A DNA stretch of 64,000 nucleotides from Vreelandella lutescens (GTDB taxonomy: Bacteria; Pseudomonadota; Gammaproteobacteria; Pseudomonadales; Halomonadaceae), in contig NZ_BMHM01000001.1 in assembly GCF_014640815.1 (NCBI RefSeq), positions 496,001-560,000 on the forward strand, in the 5' to 3' direction. Made by a program: the position numbers and the translations under genes. Below the pieces are notes generated by a model. It did no database searches. It was not told the origin of the DNA and saw only the letters and a program-made list of their open reading frames with translations. Below, piece after piece: positions 54,945 to 64,000 of the stretch (position 1 is its first letter; each line of letters opens with the position of its first letter).

Positions 54945-55877
54945 TCAGTAAAGGCGAAATTCGCTAGCATCAACGGTGCCATGGCACTCTTCAACGACCT
55001 TACGGTAGCGCTTGTATTCCCACTGATACTGAACGGGATCAAGGGCAAGCGAGGCTTCTACGCTGGCATTAACGCCTGTCGCCGACGCCACATCGTCTTC
55101 GCTGTATACCTGTTCGTCGGCATCAAGAAAGTGGATCTCGAAGCCCTTGCCGGGCACCCGTAGTGCCACCCCTGTCACTACCCGTGCCTGTGTACGCGCC
55201 ACTAATTTCGGCAGCAGCGTTGCGGTGTAGGCGCTGCGGCCGTAAAACGGCGCAAACACGCCGCTGCCCCAGTCCGGCTCTTGATCTGGCAAAATCCCAA
55301 TCGCTTCACTGCGTTTGAGGGCTTTGAGAAGCGCCGCGACACCCCGTGGGTTGGTGGGTACCAGCTTGGCCCCCATACGTTCGCGGCCATGGCGAATAAT
55401 CGGGTCTAAATCGGCAATTTTGGGTGGCTCGTACATCGCGGTAAACGGAAAGTGGCTGGATAGCCAAAAGTTCAGCACTTCCCAGTTGCCAAAATGGGGG
55501 GCCAGCACAATCACGCCGCGCCCTTCCGCCCGTGCGCTATCGAGCTTATCGCGACCATGAACGGCTAAAATGCTGGCCTCTACCTTTTCGGGCGGTGCCA
55601 TCCAGGCGTGGCCTAGTTCGAGCATCGTCGCGGTCGAGTGCTGAAGGCTCTGCTTGGTAAGCGACGCTCGCTGGCGGTCAGATGCGTCGGGGTAGACCAC
55701 CTTGAGATTGATCTCGGTGACCTTGCGTTCACGCTTGCTAAACCGGTACACCTGCGGCCCCACGAAGGCCGCTGCCCGCCATAGCCAGCGCAGCGGAAAG
55801 CGGGAGAGGGTTCGCCATAGCCCGGCAATGGCCCGGGCTTGAAAGCGCGATGAAGGGGGAGTTGCCTGTTCGGTCAT
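54945..55877 (-). CDS. LpxL/HtrB-family lipid acyltransferase
   Basis: 310 residues. The acyltransferase HxxxxD/E motif is APHFGNWEVLNFWL, and LPDQEPDWGSGVFAPFYGRSAYT is a typical LpxL/HtrB segment. Members add secondary acyl chains to lipid A or related lipids at the inner membrane. It lies between two paralogous small membrane proteins with gaps of 3 and 12 bases. Confidence 0.9.
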   Translation of the reverse strand: MTEQATPPSSRFQARAIAGLWRTLSRFPLRWLWRAAAFVGPQVYRFSKRERKVTEINLKVVYPDASDRQRASLTKQSLQHSTATMLELGHAWMAPPEKVEASILAVHGRDKLDSARAEGRGVIVLAPHFGNWEVLNFWLSSHFPFTAMYEPPKIADLDPIIRHGRERMGAKLVPTNPRGVAALLKALKRSEAIGILPDQEPDWGSGVFAPFYGRSAYTATLLPKLVARTQARVVTGVALRVPGKGFEIHFLDADEQVYSEDDVASATGVNASVEASLALDPVQYQWEYKRYRKVVEECHGTVDASEFRLY

Positions 55878-55880
55878 GGG

Positions 55881-56285
55881 TTACAGCAGCCAGCTATCGA
55901 CATTGGAGGGGGCGCGTTTTTCCTGCAGCCCTTTAAAGCCTTTTACGCAGCGCACGATAAACCACACGGCCAGTGCCAACAGCATAGGGAAGCCGACCAG
56001 AATCAGAGTGAGCAGGGTGGCTACGCTGCCGTATAAAAGACCGATCCAGAACGTGCGGATCTGGTAACGGTAGTGTTCATCTAGCCAAGCGGGACCTTTG
56101 TCACGGTAGACATAGGCAATAATGACCCCGATCAGCGATGTAAAGCCCACCACAAAACTCGCTAGGTAAAGGGCGTAAATCACCATGGCCATCGTGGTGT
56201 CCGGGGCGGGCGAAGCCTCTGAGGGCTCTTCCGACGTCGCGTGTCGGTCGACCACTTCACCTTCTAGCGGGGCATCATCACGCAT
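55881..56285 (-). CDS. Small three-helix membrane protein, DUF4870-like, copy 2
   Basis: 134 residues with an acidic N-terminal tail of about 30 residues, then the shared YALYLASFVVGFTSLIGVII and AYVYRDKGPAWLDEHYRYQ elements and three membrane segments. A paralogue of the gene at 54582. First gene of the acyltransferase operon. Function unknown. Confidence 0.82.
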   Translation of the reverse strand: MRDDAPLEGEVVDRHATSEEPSEASPAPDTTMAMVIYALYLASFVVGFTSLIGVIIAYVYRDKGPAWLDEHYRYQIRTFWIGLLYGSVATLLTLILVGFPMLLALAVWFIVRCVKGFKGLQEKRAPSNVDSWLL

Positions 56286-56400
56286 GGGCGTTCCTTCTAC
56301 ATTCAGGTTGACTCAAGCATCCAACGGACACCTTTGCAGCGCGCTATGATAGCGTGGGCGCTGCGACTTATCACCCGCAGGCCCACGTGTGGTTAAGGGC

Positions 56401-56781
56401 TTAGCGCGCTGGACGACAAATTTCCAGCAGGTTGCCGTCAGGGTCGCGCAGGTAAATCGACTCAATCGGGCCGCTGGCCCCTTGGCGGGCTACGGGGCCA
56501 AGCTCTACCTCAATGGCGAGCGCATCCAGATGCTGCTTGAACTCATCAAGCGGCAGTAGGCAGCGCAGGCATAAGTCCAGGCTACCCGGAGTGGGGGTAG
56601 CTGAAATAGGCGCAATGTCGGTGTCGGTTTGGTGCAGGCGCAGGGCGGTGTCACCCAGCAGTAGATCAACGCGCTGGGCGTCTCGGTAGCGCACATCCAG
56701 GCCCAACACACGAGAGTAAAAGTCCACTGCGCGACCCATATCGGTCACGGTAACCACAAGATGATCCAGACCTGAGAGCAT
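56401..56781 (-). CDS. VOC/glyoxalase-fold protein
   Basis: 126 residues of the vicinal-oxygen-chelate fold: LDHLVVTVTDMGRAVDFYSR at the start and IYLRDPDGNLLEICR at the end supply the usual metal-binding His and Glu. It resembles the YwbC/virulence VOC subgroup. Substrate unknown. It is divergent from the methyltransferase gene across only 39 bases. Confidence 0.9.
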   Translation of the reverse strand: MLSGLDHLVVTVTDMGRAVDFYSRVLGLDVRYRDAQRVDLLLGDTALRLHQTDTDIAPISATPTPGSLDLCLRCLLPLDEFKQHLDALAIEVELGPVARQGASGPIESIYLRDPDGNLLEICRPAR

Positions 56782-56820
56782 GCCTCTTTCCTTAATACAA
56801 ACGTAAAACCAGAGAATACG

Positions 56821-57459
56821 ATGATGCGACGCTGTCCGCTATGCCACGCGCAGGAGCCTGCGCTGTACCACCAAGACCGTCGCCGTGATTACTATCAGTG
56901 TGCCACGTGTGCGCTGGTGTTTGTGCCTAACGAGCAGCATTTAAATGCCGCCGATGAAAAAGCCGAGTATGACCAGCACCAAAACTCGCCGCAGGATACG
57001 GGATATCGTCGCTTTTTGGGGCGTTTATTTACCCCGTTGGTTGCCAAATTGGCCCCAGGCGCAAAAGGGCTGGATTTTGGCTGCGGCCCAGGGCCAACCC
57101 TCTCCGTGATGTTTGAGGAAGCGGGTTTTGATATGGAGGTGTATGACATCTTTTACGCGCCCCATGCCGCGAATCTGTCTCGCCAGTATGACTTCATCAC
57201 CGCGACCGAAGTGGTGGAGCATTTGGCGGCACCGGGCGAGGTGCTGAGCCAGCGGGTCGCGCAACTGCTTCCCGGCGGCTATCTTGGGCTGATGACTAAA
57301 CGGGTCACCAGCCAAGAGGCGTTTGCTCGCTGGCACTATATTAATGACCCGACCCACGTGTGCTTCTTTAGCGAAGCGACTTTCCGCTGGTGGGCCGCTC
57401 AGCAGGGTTTAACAGTCGAATTTACTGCGAATGACGTGGTAATTTTTAGAAAACACTAA
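56821..57459 (+). CDS. Methyltransferase with N-terminal zinc ribbon
   Basis: 212 residues. An N-terminal zinc ribbon (CPLCHAQ...CATCALVF) precedes a class I SAM domain: GLDFGCGPGPTLSVMFEEAG, then DFITATEVVEHLAAPGEVL, and LMTKRVTSQEAF. Zinc-ribbon SAM enzymes of this kind often act on sugars or small molecules. Substrate not determinable. Confidence 0.88.
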   Translation: MMRRCPLCHAQEPALYHQDRRRDYYQCATCALVFVPNEQHLNAADEKAEYDQHQNSPQDTGYRRFLGRLFTPLVAKLAPGAKGLDFGCGPGPTLSVMFEEAGFDMEVYDIFYAPHAANLSRQYDFITATEVVEHLAAPGEVLSQRVAQLLPGGYLGLMTKRVTSQEAFARWHYINDPTHVCFFSEATFRWWAAQQGLTVEFTANDVVIFRKH

Positions 57460-57594
57460 TCTACCAGTCAGAAGGGCGAAAAAGCATTGACTTTGCTCCT
57501 CTGGCAGCAATAATTGCGCGCCCGTTTTCTTGCCTGCTTGATGTGATGGCGTGCGAACGGCAACGATTTAACCATTGAGCAAGGTGAGGTACGC

Positions 57595-58965
57595 ATGTCG
57601 CGGCAACTGCTGGCCATGGCGCTAGCGCCCCTACTAGGGCTGTTTATTCTTGGGATTGGCAATGGCTTTCTTGCCACGCTGATTACCGTGCGTTTAGACG
57701 CAGCGGGCGAGTCGGCGACGGTGATCGGGATTGTCTCGTCGGCCTATTTTATCGGCTTAGCTCTGGGTGCCATGGTCAATGACCGCCTGCTGCTGCGTAT
57801 CGGCCATATCCGCGCTTACGGCAGCTTTGCCTCGCTTGTCGCGGTCACCGTTCTTCTGCAAGGCCTTTTCTTCGACCCTTGGGCGTGGTTTGCACTGCGT
57901 TTGATTGGCGGCTGGGCGACCGTGGGCGTCTATTTGGTCATTGAAAGTTGGCTGCTGACCGCAGGCGATCAGAAAGTGCGTGGCCGTCTGCTGGCGCTGT
58001 ATATGATTTCCCTGTACGCCGCCGGGGTGCTGGGGCAACTGATGCTCGGCGTGACCAACGCCATGGGCGACACCGCGCCCTTTATGGTGATTGGCCTGTT
58101 GGCGTCGCTCTCGGTACTGCCAATGGCGATGATTCCCCGTGTCTCGCCGCTGATCGAACACGCCGAGCCGCTGCCGCCGCACCGCCTGATTACCATGACC
58201 CCCACTGGCGTCATGGGCAGCCTGGGCTCTGGCATGGTGGTGGCGGCGGCCTACACGCTGCTGCCGCTCTACCTGCAACGCATTGGCATGAGTGTGAATC
58301 AGGTAGGCCAGATGATGGCCGTGGTGATTTTGGGCGCGATGCTGCTCCAATACCCCATTGGCCGCTGGTCGGATCGTCACGACCGCCAAATGGTGCTGAT
58401 CGGTATCAGCGCCTTCTGCGTGGTGATTTCAGCGGCCATGCTGTGGCTGCCGCTCTCCACACCGCTACTGGCCGTGCTGTTGTTTTTGCTGGGCGGAGGC
58501 GTGTTTGCGCTATACCCAGTGGCCGTTAGCCATGCCGCCGACCGTGCCCCCGCAGGTGCCTTGGTACGCATGAGCCAGGGCCTTTTGTTGATTAACTCGA
58601 TTGGTGCCACCATCAGCCCGCTGATGATCTCGCCAGTAATGACGGCCATGGGCGATGCGGGCCTATTCTGGGCGTTTGGTTCACTCAGCCTGTTCTTCGT
58701 GCTGTTCTTCAGCTGGCGTCGTAGCGTTCGTCCTGCGCCGATGCCGGTAGCACCGTTTACCGCAACCACGCCGATGACCGCCGCAGGTGCTGAGTTGGTG
58801 GTCACTGAGGAGCTGGTACAAGGGGCACTTGAGCACGAGCACTTGGAAGACCTGTCTGACGTTGTGCCCGAGATAGACGTTGCCGAGCCCATGGTAGGCC
58901 CGCCCCAGGAAGATGAGAGCCATATTACCTATTACGATGACGTAGAAACCGAGGTGCGCAAATAA
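57595..58965 (+). CDS. MFS transporter
   Basis: 456 residues, twelve membrane segments, YcaD-like. The loop between helices 2 and 3 reads GLALGAMVNDRLLLRIGHIR, and a sister motif QYPIGRWSDRHDRQ lies between helices 8 and 9. An acidic soluble tail of about 70 residues follows the last helix. GAGG ribosome site upstream. Substrate unknown. Confidence 0.9.
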   Translation: MSRQLLAMALAPLLGLFILGIGNGFLATLITVRLDAAGESATVIGIVSSAYFIGLALGAMVNDRLLLRIGHIRAYGSFASLVAVTVLLQGLFFDPWAWFALRLIGGWATVGVYLVIESWLLTAGDQKVRGRLLALYMISLYAAGVLGQLMLGVTNAMGDTAPFMVIGLLASLSVLPMAMIPRVSPLIEHAEPLPPHRLITMTPTGVMGSLGSGMVVAAAYTLLPLYLQRIGMSVNQVGQMMAVVILGAMLLQYPIGRWSDRHDRQMVLIGISAFCVVISAAMLWLPLSTPLLAVLLFLLGGGVFALYPVAVSHAADRAPAGALVRMSQGLLLINSIGATISPLMISPVMTAMGDAGLFWAFGSLSLFFVLFFSWRRSVRPAPMPVAPFTATTPMTAAGAELVVTEELVQGALEHEHLEDLSDVVPEIDVAEPMVGPPQEDESHITYYDDVETEVRK

Positions 58966-59078
58966 GCTCTAAGGTGTCTGCCAGGTGAGACCTTGGGCTA
59001 ATGGTGTGGTGAAAGTAGGGAAACTACTATCGGCGATAGTGTTTTTACTATTTCACCGCATTTGCCTGAGGTTTTGCC

Positions 59079-60875
59079 ATGAATTATTACGCCGCGCCGG
59101 TCCGCGATCTGCGCTTTGTGCTCGAAGAGATGTTGGAGCACCGCTCCCTAGCGCTGCCAGGGTTTGAAGAAGCCACGCCGGATCTCGTTGAGGCCGTGCT
59201 GGAAGAGGCCGCCAAGCTGGCTGGCGATGTCTGGGGCCCGCTCAACAGCACGGGCGACCGCCAGGGGGCTAAGCGCCATACCGATGGCAGCGTCACCACT
59301 CCAGAAGGCTTTGCCGCCGCCTATCACGCCTATGTTGAGGGCGGTTGGAACGGGATTGGCGTGTCCGAAGAGCTGGGCGGGCAGAACCTACCCGAAGTGG
59401 TGGCCAGCGCGGTACAGGAGATGCTCCACGGCGCGAACATGGCGCTAGGGCTATGCCCGATGCTCACCGCTGGCGCCATTGAGGCGCTGGCCCATCACGG
59501 CAGCGATGCCTTAAAAGCGACCTACCTGCCCAAGTTAGTTGAAGGCTCCTGGACGGGCACCATGAACCTCACCGAACCCCAAGCGGGGTCGGACCTCTCC
59601 AAAGTGCGCACTAAAGCCGTTCCGGAAGGCGAGCACTACCGTATCAGCGGCCAAAAGATCTACATCACCTGGGGCGAACACGACGCCGCTGAGAACATCA
59701 TTCACCTCGTTCTTGCCCGTAAGCCCGATGCCCCGGAAGGTAATAAGGGTATTTCCCTGTTCCTAGTTCCCAAGTTTCTGGTGAACGACGATGGCTCGCT
59801 TGGCGAGCGAAATGACGTCACCTGCGCCTCCATTGAGCATAAGCTCGGCATTCACGGCTCGCCCACCTGTACGCTGAGCTTTGGGGAAAATGGCGGTGCC
59901 GTAGGCTACCTCGTGGGGGAAGAGGGCCGCGGCCTGAACCATATGTTTACCATGATGAACGAGGCACGCCATAAAGTCGGGATTCAAGGCATTGGCGTGG
60001 CCGAACGCGCCTGCCAGCACGCTTTTGCCTACGCCCACGACCGCACCCAGGGCCGTTCGCCCAAACAGCGGGGCGGCAGTGAATGCACCATTAGCGACCA
60101 CTTTGACGTGCGCCGTATGCTGCTCTCTATGCGTGCCCGTACCGATGCGCTGCGTGCGCTGGCGCTCTACTGTGCCGGGCAGTTAGATATCGCCCGCCGC
60201 GCCGAGAGCGACGCCGAACGCCAAGCCGCCCAAGCCTGCGCTGATGTTCTGATTCCGATTGTGAAGAGCTTCTCGACCGACCAAGCGGTGGATATCGCGT
60301 CCATGGGCGTGCAGGTACACGGCGGCATGGGCTACGTGGAAGAGACCGGCGCGGCCCAGCTGCTGCGGGATGCGCGCATTGCGCCTATTTATGAAGGCAC
60401 CAACGGCATTCAAGCGCTGGACTTAGCAGGCCGCAAACTGCAGCGAGACGGCGGCGCGGCGCTCTCTGCGCTGCTGGATGACGTGCATAAAACGGCCGAA
60501 GCGTTGCGGGGTGAAGCATCGCTTGCCAGCTTGGGAAGTGCGCTTTCCGCCGGTGCTGACGACCTGCGCGCCGCTATGGCCCTGGTACTGGAGCAGGGCA
60601 GTGACCCAGAACACGGCCCCGATGCCGTGCAGGCGTACGCCACGCCGCTGTTGAACCTTGCCGGGCACGTGCTGTGCGCTTGGCAAATGGGCATCGCGGC
60701 TTTGCATGCCCAACAGGCTTTAAAAGACGGCAGCGATGAGCCGTTTTATCGCGCCAAACTGAGCAGCGCCGAGTTTGTCATTCACCAATGGCTGCCGGTG
60801 GGCCGCGCTCAGCGTGCCGTCATTGAGGCTGGCTGGCAGTGTTTTAGCCAGTTTGATAGCCACGCCGCTCACTAA
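59079..60875 (+). CDS. Acyl-CoA dehydrogenase, large DmdC-like form
   Basis: 598 residues, longer than short-chain enzymes because of a C-terminal extension domain. Flavin and substrate motifs: MNLTEPQAGSDLSKVRTKAV, YITWGEHD, GIQGIGVAERA, and YEGTNGIQALDL with the catalytic glutamate. The form is that of DmdC/long acyl-CoA dehydrogenases. It is the first gene of a beta-oxidation set with a ligase and a hydroxyacyl-CoA dehydrogenase downstream. Confidence 0.93.
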   Translation: MNYYAAPVRDLRFVLEEMLEHRSLALPGFEEATPDLVEAVLEEAAKLAGDVWGPLNSTGDRQGAKRHTDGSVTTPEGFAAAYHAYVEGGWNGIGVSEELGGQNLPEVVASAVQEMLHGANMALGLCPMLTAGAIEALAHHGSDALKATYLPKLVEGSWTGTMNLTEPQAGSDLSKVRTKAVPEGEHYRISGQKIYITWGEHDAAENIIHLVLARKPDAPEGNKGISLFLVPKFLVNDDGSLGERNDVTCASIEHKLGIHGSPTCTLSFGENGGAVGYLVGEEGRGLNHMFTMMNEARHKVGIQGIGVAERACQHAFAYAHDRTQGRSPKQRGGSECTISDHFDVRRMLLSMRARTDALRALALYCAGQLDIARRAESDAERQAAQACADVLIPIVKSFSTDQAVDIASMGVQVHGGMGYVEETGAAQLLRDARIAPIYEGTNGIQALDLAGRKLQRDGGAALSALLDDVHKTAEALRGEASLASLGSALSAGADDLRAAMALVLEQGSDPEHGPDAVQAYATPLLNLAGHVLCAWQMGIAALHAQQALKDGSDEPFYRAKLSSAEFVIHQWLPVGRAQRAVIEAGWQCFSQFDSHAAH

Positions 60876-60982
60876 CCTTGCCGCCGCCTTTTAGGCGGCG
60901 GTGTTCATTAGGCATCGCCCATTCGCGAGCGTCGCTCATAATAAAATCGTCAATAATAAAACCGAGAGTGCAGGAACCGATC

Positions 60983-62629
60983 ATGACCTCCATCTTTGAA
61001 CAAGACTTACCACCCACCGCTGCCAACCATGTGCCGCTCTCACCGCTCACATTCATTGAGCGCTCGGCGGCCATCTACCCGGACTACCCCGCGGTAGTGC
61101 ATGGCGCAACGCGCCGCACCTGGGCCGAGACTTGGACACGCTGCCGCCAGTTAGCCTCGGCTCTTGAAAAACGTGGCATTCAACCTGGGCAAACGGTGGC
61201 GGCCATGTTGCCCAACATTCCCGCGATGTTTGAGGCGCACTTCGGCGTGCCGCTCGCGGGCTGCGTGCTGAATACGCTCAATATTCGCCTCGATGCCGAC
61301 GCCATTAGCTATATGTTGGCCCACGGAGAAGCTAAGGCGGTTCTAGTAGACCCTGAGTTTGCCGAGGTGATTCAAGCAGCGGTTGCCAAGTTGGAAAGCA
61401 AGCCGCTGATTATCGATGTAGCTGACCCGGAGTTTTTGGGCGACACCCAAGGCATTGGCGAGCTGGAGTACGAAGCGCTGCTGGCTGAGGGCGACGCTGA
61501 TTACGCCTACCGGCTGCCCAACGACGAGTGGCAGGCGATTTCGCTGAACTACACCTCCGGCACCACCGGCAAGCCCAAAGGCGTGGTGTATCACCATCGC
61601 GGTGCTTACTTGAACGCGGTGAGTAATATTCTTGAGTGGGCTATGCCCCACCACCCGGTATACCTCTGGACGCTGCCGATGTTCCACTGTAACGGCTGGT
61701 GTTTCCCCTGGACCATTGCCGCCAATGCGGGCGTTAGCGTGTGCCTGCGCAAAGTGGATCCCAAGCGCATTACCGATCTCATCGTGGAAGAGGGCGTCAC
61801 CCATTTTAGCGGCGCGCCCATTGTGCTTAATGGGTTGGTGAACCTACCGGCCGATCAAAAGCGGGTGTTCGATCATCCGGTGAAAGTAACCACCGCTGGC
61901 GCCGCGCCGCCCGCCTCGGTGATTGCCGGGGTAGAAAAGCTCGGCATTGAAGTGACCCATGTGTACGGGCTTACTGAAGTGTACGGCCCGGTGACCGTGT
62001 GTGCATGGCGCGAGGCGTGGAACGAGCTGCCGCTGGAATCCCGCGCTAAGATTAAAGCCCGCCAAGGCGTGCGCTACCACATGCTGGAAGCGCTCTGTGT
62101 GGCCGACCCGGTGACGTTAGAACCCGTCGCGAAAGATGGCCGAACCATGGGCGAAATCTTGATGCGCGGCAATAACGTCATGAAGGGGTATCTCAAAAAC
62201 GCCGAGGCGACGGAAAAAGCGCTAGAGGGTGGCTGGTACCACACCGGTGATTTAGCGGTATGGCACGCCGATGGCTATATCGAGATTAAAGACCGCTCGA
62301 AAGATATCATCATCTCCGGCGGTGAAAATATCTCCACTATCGAAGTGGAAGATGCCATTTACAGCCATCCGGCGGTTGAAGAGGCGGCGGTGGTCGCTAA
62401 ACCTGATGAAAAGTGGGGCGAAACACCCTGTGCGTTTGTTAAGTTGAAAATCGGCTACGGCGAAGTCACCGAGGCGGATATCATCGCCCACTGCCGTGAG
62501 CACTTAGCGAGCTTTAAAGTGCCCAAAACGGTGATTTTTAGCGAGCTGCCGAAAACATCGACGGGCAAAATTCAAAAATTCGTGCTGCGCGAAGAAGCCA
62601 AACAGCACCAGTCAGAGGAACAGCAATGA
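60983..62629 (+). CDS. Acyl-CoA synthetase (AMP-forming)
   Basis: 548 residues from the ATG at 60983 (AGGAA upstream); the frame is open from 60878 but the first 35 residues cover a leader. ANL-superfamily motifs: [41 protein letters not shown], and [11 protein letters not shown] with the catalytic lysine. Likely a medium-chain or DmdB-like ligase. It overlaps the next gene as ATGA. Confidence 0.93.
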   Translation: MTSIFEQDLPPTAANHVPLSPLTFIERSAAIYPDYPAVVHGATRRTWAETWTRCRQLASALEKRGIQPGQTVAAMLPNIPAMFEAHFGVPLAGCVLNTLNIRLDADAISYMLAHGEAKAVLVDPEFAEVIQAAVAKLESKPLIIDVADPEFLGDTQGIGELEYEALLAEGDADYAYRLPNDEWQAISLNYTSGTTGKPKGVVYHHRGAYLNAVSNILEWAMPHHPVYLWTLPMFHCNGWCFPWTIAANAGVSVCLRKVDPKRITDLIVEEGVTHFSGAPIVLNGLVNLPADQKRVFDHPVKVTTAGAAPPASVIAGVEKLGIEVTHVYGLTEVYGPVTVCAWREAWNELPLESRAKIKARQGVRYHMLEALCVADPVTLEPVAKDGRTMGEILMRGNNVMKGYLKNAEATEKALEGGWYHTGDLAVWHADGYIEIKDRSKDIIISGGENISTIEVEDAIYSHPAVEEAAVVAKPDEKWGETPCAFVKLKIGYGEVTEADIIAHCREHLASFKVPKTVIFSELPKTSTGKIQKFVLREEAKQHQSEEQQ

Positions 62630-63474
62630 GCGAACAACGGATTGGCGTGGTAGGCGCAGGCACTATGGGGCAGGGCATTGCCCAAGTGGTAGCGGCCAGT
62701 GGCTTTAACGTGCGGTTGTACGATGTCGCCGACGAGCAGCTCACTCGCGCTAAAGCAGCTATCGATAAAGGGCTTGAGAAGCTTGTTACCAAAGAGAAGA
62801 TGACGGCAGAGGACAAGCAGAAAGCACTCGCTCGACTCTCTACCACCACGGCGTTAGATGCGCTCAGCGACTGCAGCGTGATTATCGAAGCCGCCCCCGA
62901 GCAGCCCGCGCTAAAAGAGAAGCTGTTTCGCGATCTCAGCCATCTGAGCAGTGATGCCATTCTGGCCTCTAACACTTCCTCGTTGTCACTCACCCGCTTG
63001 GCCGCGGTGTGCGAGCGCCCTGAGCGAGTAGTGGGTATGCACTTCTTCAACCCAGTGCCGGTACTCAAGCTGGTGGAAGTAATTCGCGCTGAGCAAACCT
63101 CGGATGCCACCGTGGAGCGCATCGAAGCGCTGGCCAAAGCGCTGGGTAAAACCGCCGTGCCGGTAGGCGACGCGCCGGGCTTTGCCGTGAACCGTTTGCT
63201 AGTGCCGATGATTAACGAAGCTGCGTTTATCGTCCAGGAAGGCACTGCCACGCCGGAGGCCATCGATGAGGCCATGATGCTAGGTGCCGCCCACCCGATG
63301 GGGCCGCTGGCGCTGGCGGATTTGATTGGTCTAGATGTGTGCCTCGCGATTATGGACGTGCTGCAGGAAGGCTTTGGCGACCCCAAATATCGCCCCTGCC
63401 CGTTGCTCAAGCGCATGGTGGCTGCAGGCTACCTGGGCCGTAAGAGTGGCCGTGGGTTCTATATCTACGAGTAG
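62626..63474 (+). CDS. 3-hydroxyacyl-CoA dehydrogenase (3-hydroxybutyryl-CoA type)
   Basis: 282 residues. NAD fold: [21 protein letters not shown], catalytic [16 protein letters not shown] (histidine) and the C-terminal half with [17 protein letters not shown]. The short single-domain form is the HBDH/PaaH type. It follows the ligase by a 4-base overlap. Confidence 0.94.
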   Translation: MSEQRIGVVGAGTMGQGIAQVVAASGFNVRLYDVADEQLTRAKAAIDKGLEKLVTKEKMTAEDKQKALARLSTTTALDALSDCSVIIEAAPEQPALKEKLFRDLSHLSSDAILASNTSSLSLTRLAAVCERPERVVGMHFFNPVPVLKLVEVIRAEQTSDATVERIEALAKALGKTAVPVGDAPGFAVNRLLVPMINEAAFIVQEGTATPEAIDEAMMLGAAHPMGPLALADLIGLDVCLAIMDVLQEGFGDPKYRPCPLLKRMVAAGYLGRKSGRGFYIYE

Positions 63475-63502
63475 CCAGCTGCCGGATTGAAGCGCGACAA
63501 AA

Positions 63503-63555
63503 GAAGTGATTGCCACCCAACCAAGCGTTCGCTAGGGTTGAGTGGTAACCACTTC
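63503..63555. repeat. Long intercistronic hairpin
   Basis: Twenty-base arms (63503-63522 and 63536-63555) complementary except at three positions (one is a G-T wobble), with an inner AGCG/CGCT pairing. It has no T-run, sits between two genes of the beta-oxidation operon and resembles a REP-type element. Confidence 0.65.
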
Positions 63556-63583
63556 TACGCGCAATAACAATGAAGGAGCCACT

Positions 63584-64000
63584 ATGAGCGACGCAGTGAT
63601 CGAGAAGGTTGATAACGACGGCGTGGTACGCCTGACCATTAATCGCCCCAAAGCACTGAACGCGCTGAACAGCGACGTGCTCAGCGCTTTGGAAGCGCAT
63701 TTAGTTGAGCTTGAAGCGCACCCCAACCTGCGGGCGGTATTGATTACCGGTGCTGGGGAAAAATCCTTTGTGGCCGGGGCTGATATCACCGAAATGCGTG
63801 ATAAAACCCCCGAAGAGGCCCGCGCGTTTGCTAGCCAAGCGTTACGTACCATCAAGCGACTTGAAACGCTGCCCGTGCCGGTGGTCGCGCTGGTGAACGG
63901 GTTTTGCCTTGGCGGCGGCTGCGAACTGGCGCTGGCCTGCGACTGGGCAGTCGCCAGCGACAACGCGGTCTTCGGCCAGCCGGAAGTCCTGTTAGGTGTC
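63584..64000 (+). CDS. Enoyl-CoA hydratase, 3' end cut by window
   Basis: The first 139 residues are present. The crotonase fold is clear: LTINRPKALNALN at the start, GEKSFVAGADITEM (oxyanion/adenine loop) and LVNGFCLGGGCELALACD. AAGGAG lies just upstream of the ATG at 63584. It is co-directional with the dehydrogenase across a hairpin. Completes a fatty-acid or phenylacetate-type oxidation set. Confidence 0.93.
   Translation, partial: MSDAVIEKVDNDGVVRLTINRPKALNALNSDVLSALEAHLVELEAHPNLRAVLITGAGEKSFVAGADITEMRDKTPEEARAFASQALRTIKRLETLPVPVVALVNGFCLGGGCELALACDWAVASDNAVFGQPEVLLGV

Overview
The window reads as a chromosomal segment of a halophilic gammaproteobacterium of the Halomonas/Vreelandella type. 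The background is GC-rich, genes are tightly packed with ATGA and TAATG overlaps, and protein content is typical: Pta-AckA, a CysB-led sulfate importer, OpgGH, LpxL-type acyltransferase, ThiC/TenA under a TPP riboswitch and beta-oxidation genes. The genus is inferred from gene content, not from a marker gene.

Layout. 1-3160: pta (cut by the left edge) and ackA. 3295-9390: a drug/metabolite exporter, two tandem outer-membrane barrels with near-identical terminators, an HlyD/DUF2955 efflux pair, a CsbD-like protein and a medium-chain dehydrogenase. 9408-12230: thiC and tenA behind a TPP riboswitch. 12240-18230: an AT-rich integron cassette array with no integrase in view (a CALIN). It has at least five whole attC sites, a weaker one and a half one. 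Its cargo includes three unrecognised genes, a zinc-ribbon protein, a DUF3800 protein, a GFA-type protein and a GNAT. It also holds a transposase stub joined to a truncated membrane-protein cassette, and ends in a reverse-oriented YefM-YoeB toxin-antitoxin cassette. 18237-22713: aldo/keto reductase, OsmC, three GNATs, a second GFA protein and an RTG-type class A beta-lactamase. 22809-26481: a second AT-rich patch with a divergent pair: a PilZ protein carrying a decayed HD-GYP domain, and a LOV-GGDEF-EAL photoreceptor. 26566-33557: mntP, a TauD-like dioxygenase, and an ABC operon that includes a threonine-synthase-like PLP enzyme. 33727-38759: cysB-cysP-cysT-cysW-cysA.

38893-47033 is the most unusual part. 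It groups a CDP-alcohol phosphotransferase, a dehydrogenase, a QueD/PTPS-like protein lacking its usual catalytic residues, a glycosyltransferase-methyltransferase fusion, a flippase-like membrane protein, a stand-alone RibD reductase domain, a GTP cyclohydrolase II carrying a decayed RibB domain, and a creatininase/ArfB-family amidohydrolase. Together these suggest an undescribed pathway that draws on a GTP-derived pyrimidine or pterin and builds a glycosylated, possibly lipid-linked product. This is inference from domains and neighbourhood.

47059-57459 holds envelope genes: an FkbM methyltransferase, opgH, opgG, a membrane sulfatase-fold protein, a ManC/AlgA-type enzyme, and a lipid A-type acyltransferase between two paralogous small membrane proteins. 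57595-64000 holds an MFS transporter and a fatty-acid oxidation operon (acyl-CoA dehydrogenase, acyl-CoA ligase, 3-hydroxyacyl-CoA dehydrogenase, enoyl-CoA hydratase cut by the right edge). I saw no rRNA, tRNA or CRISPR.
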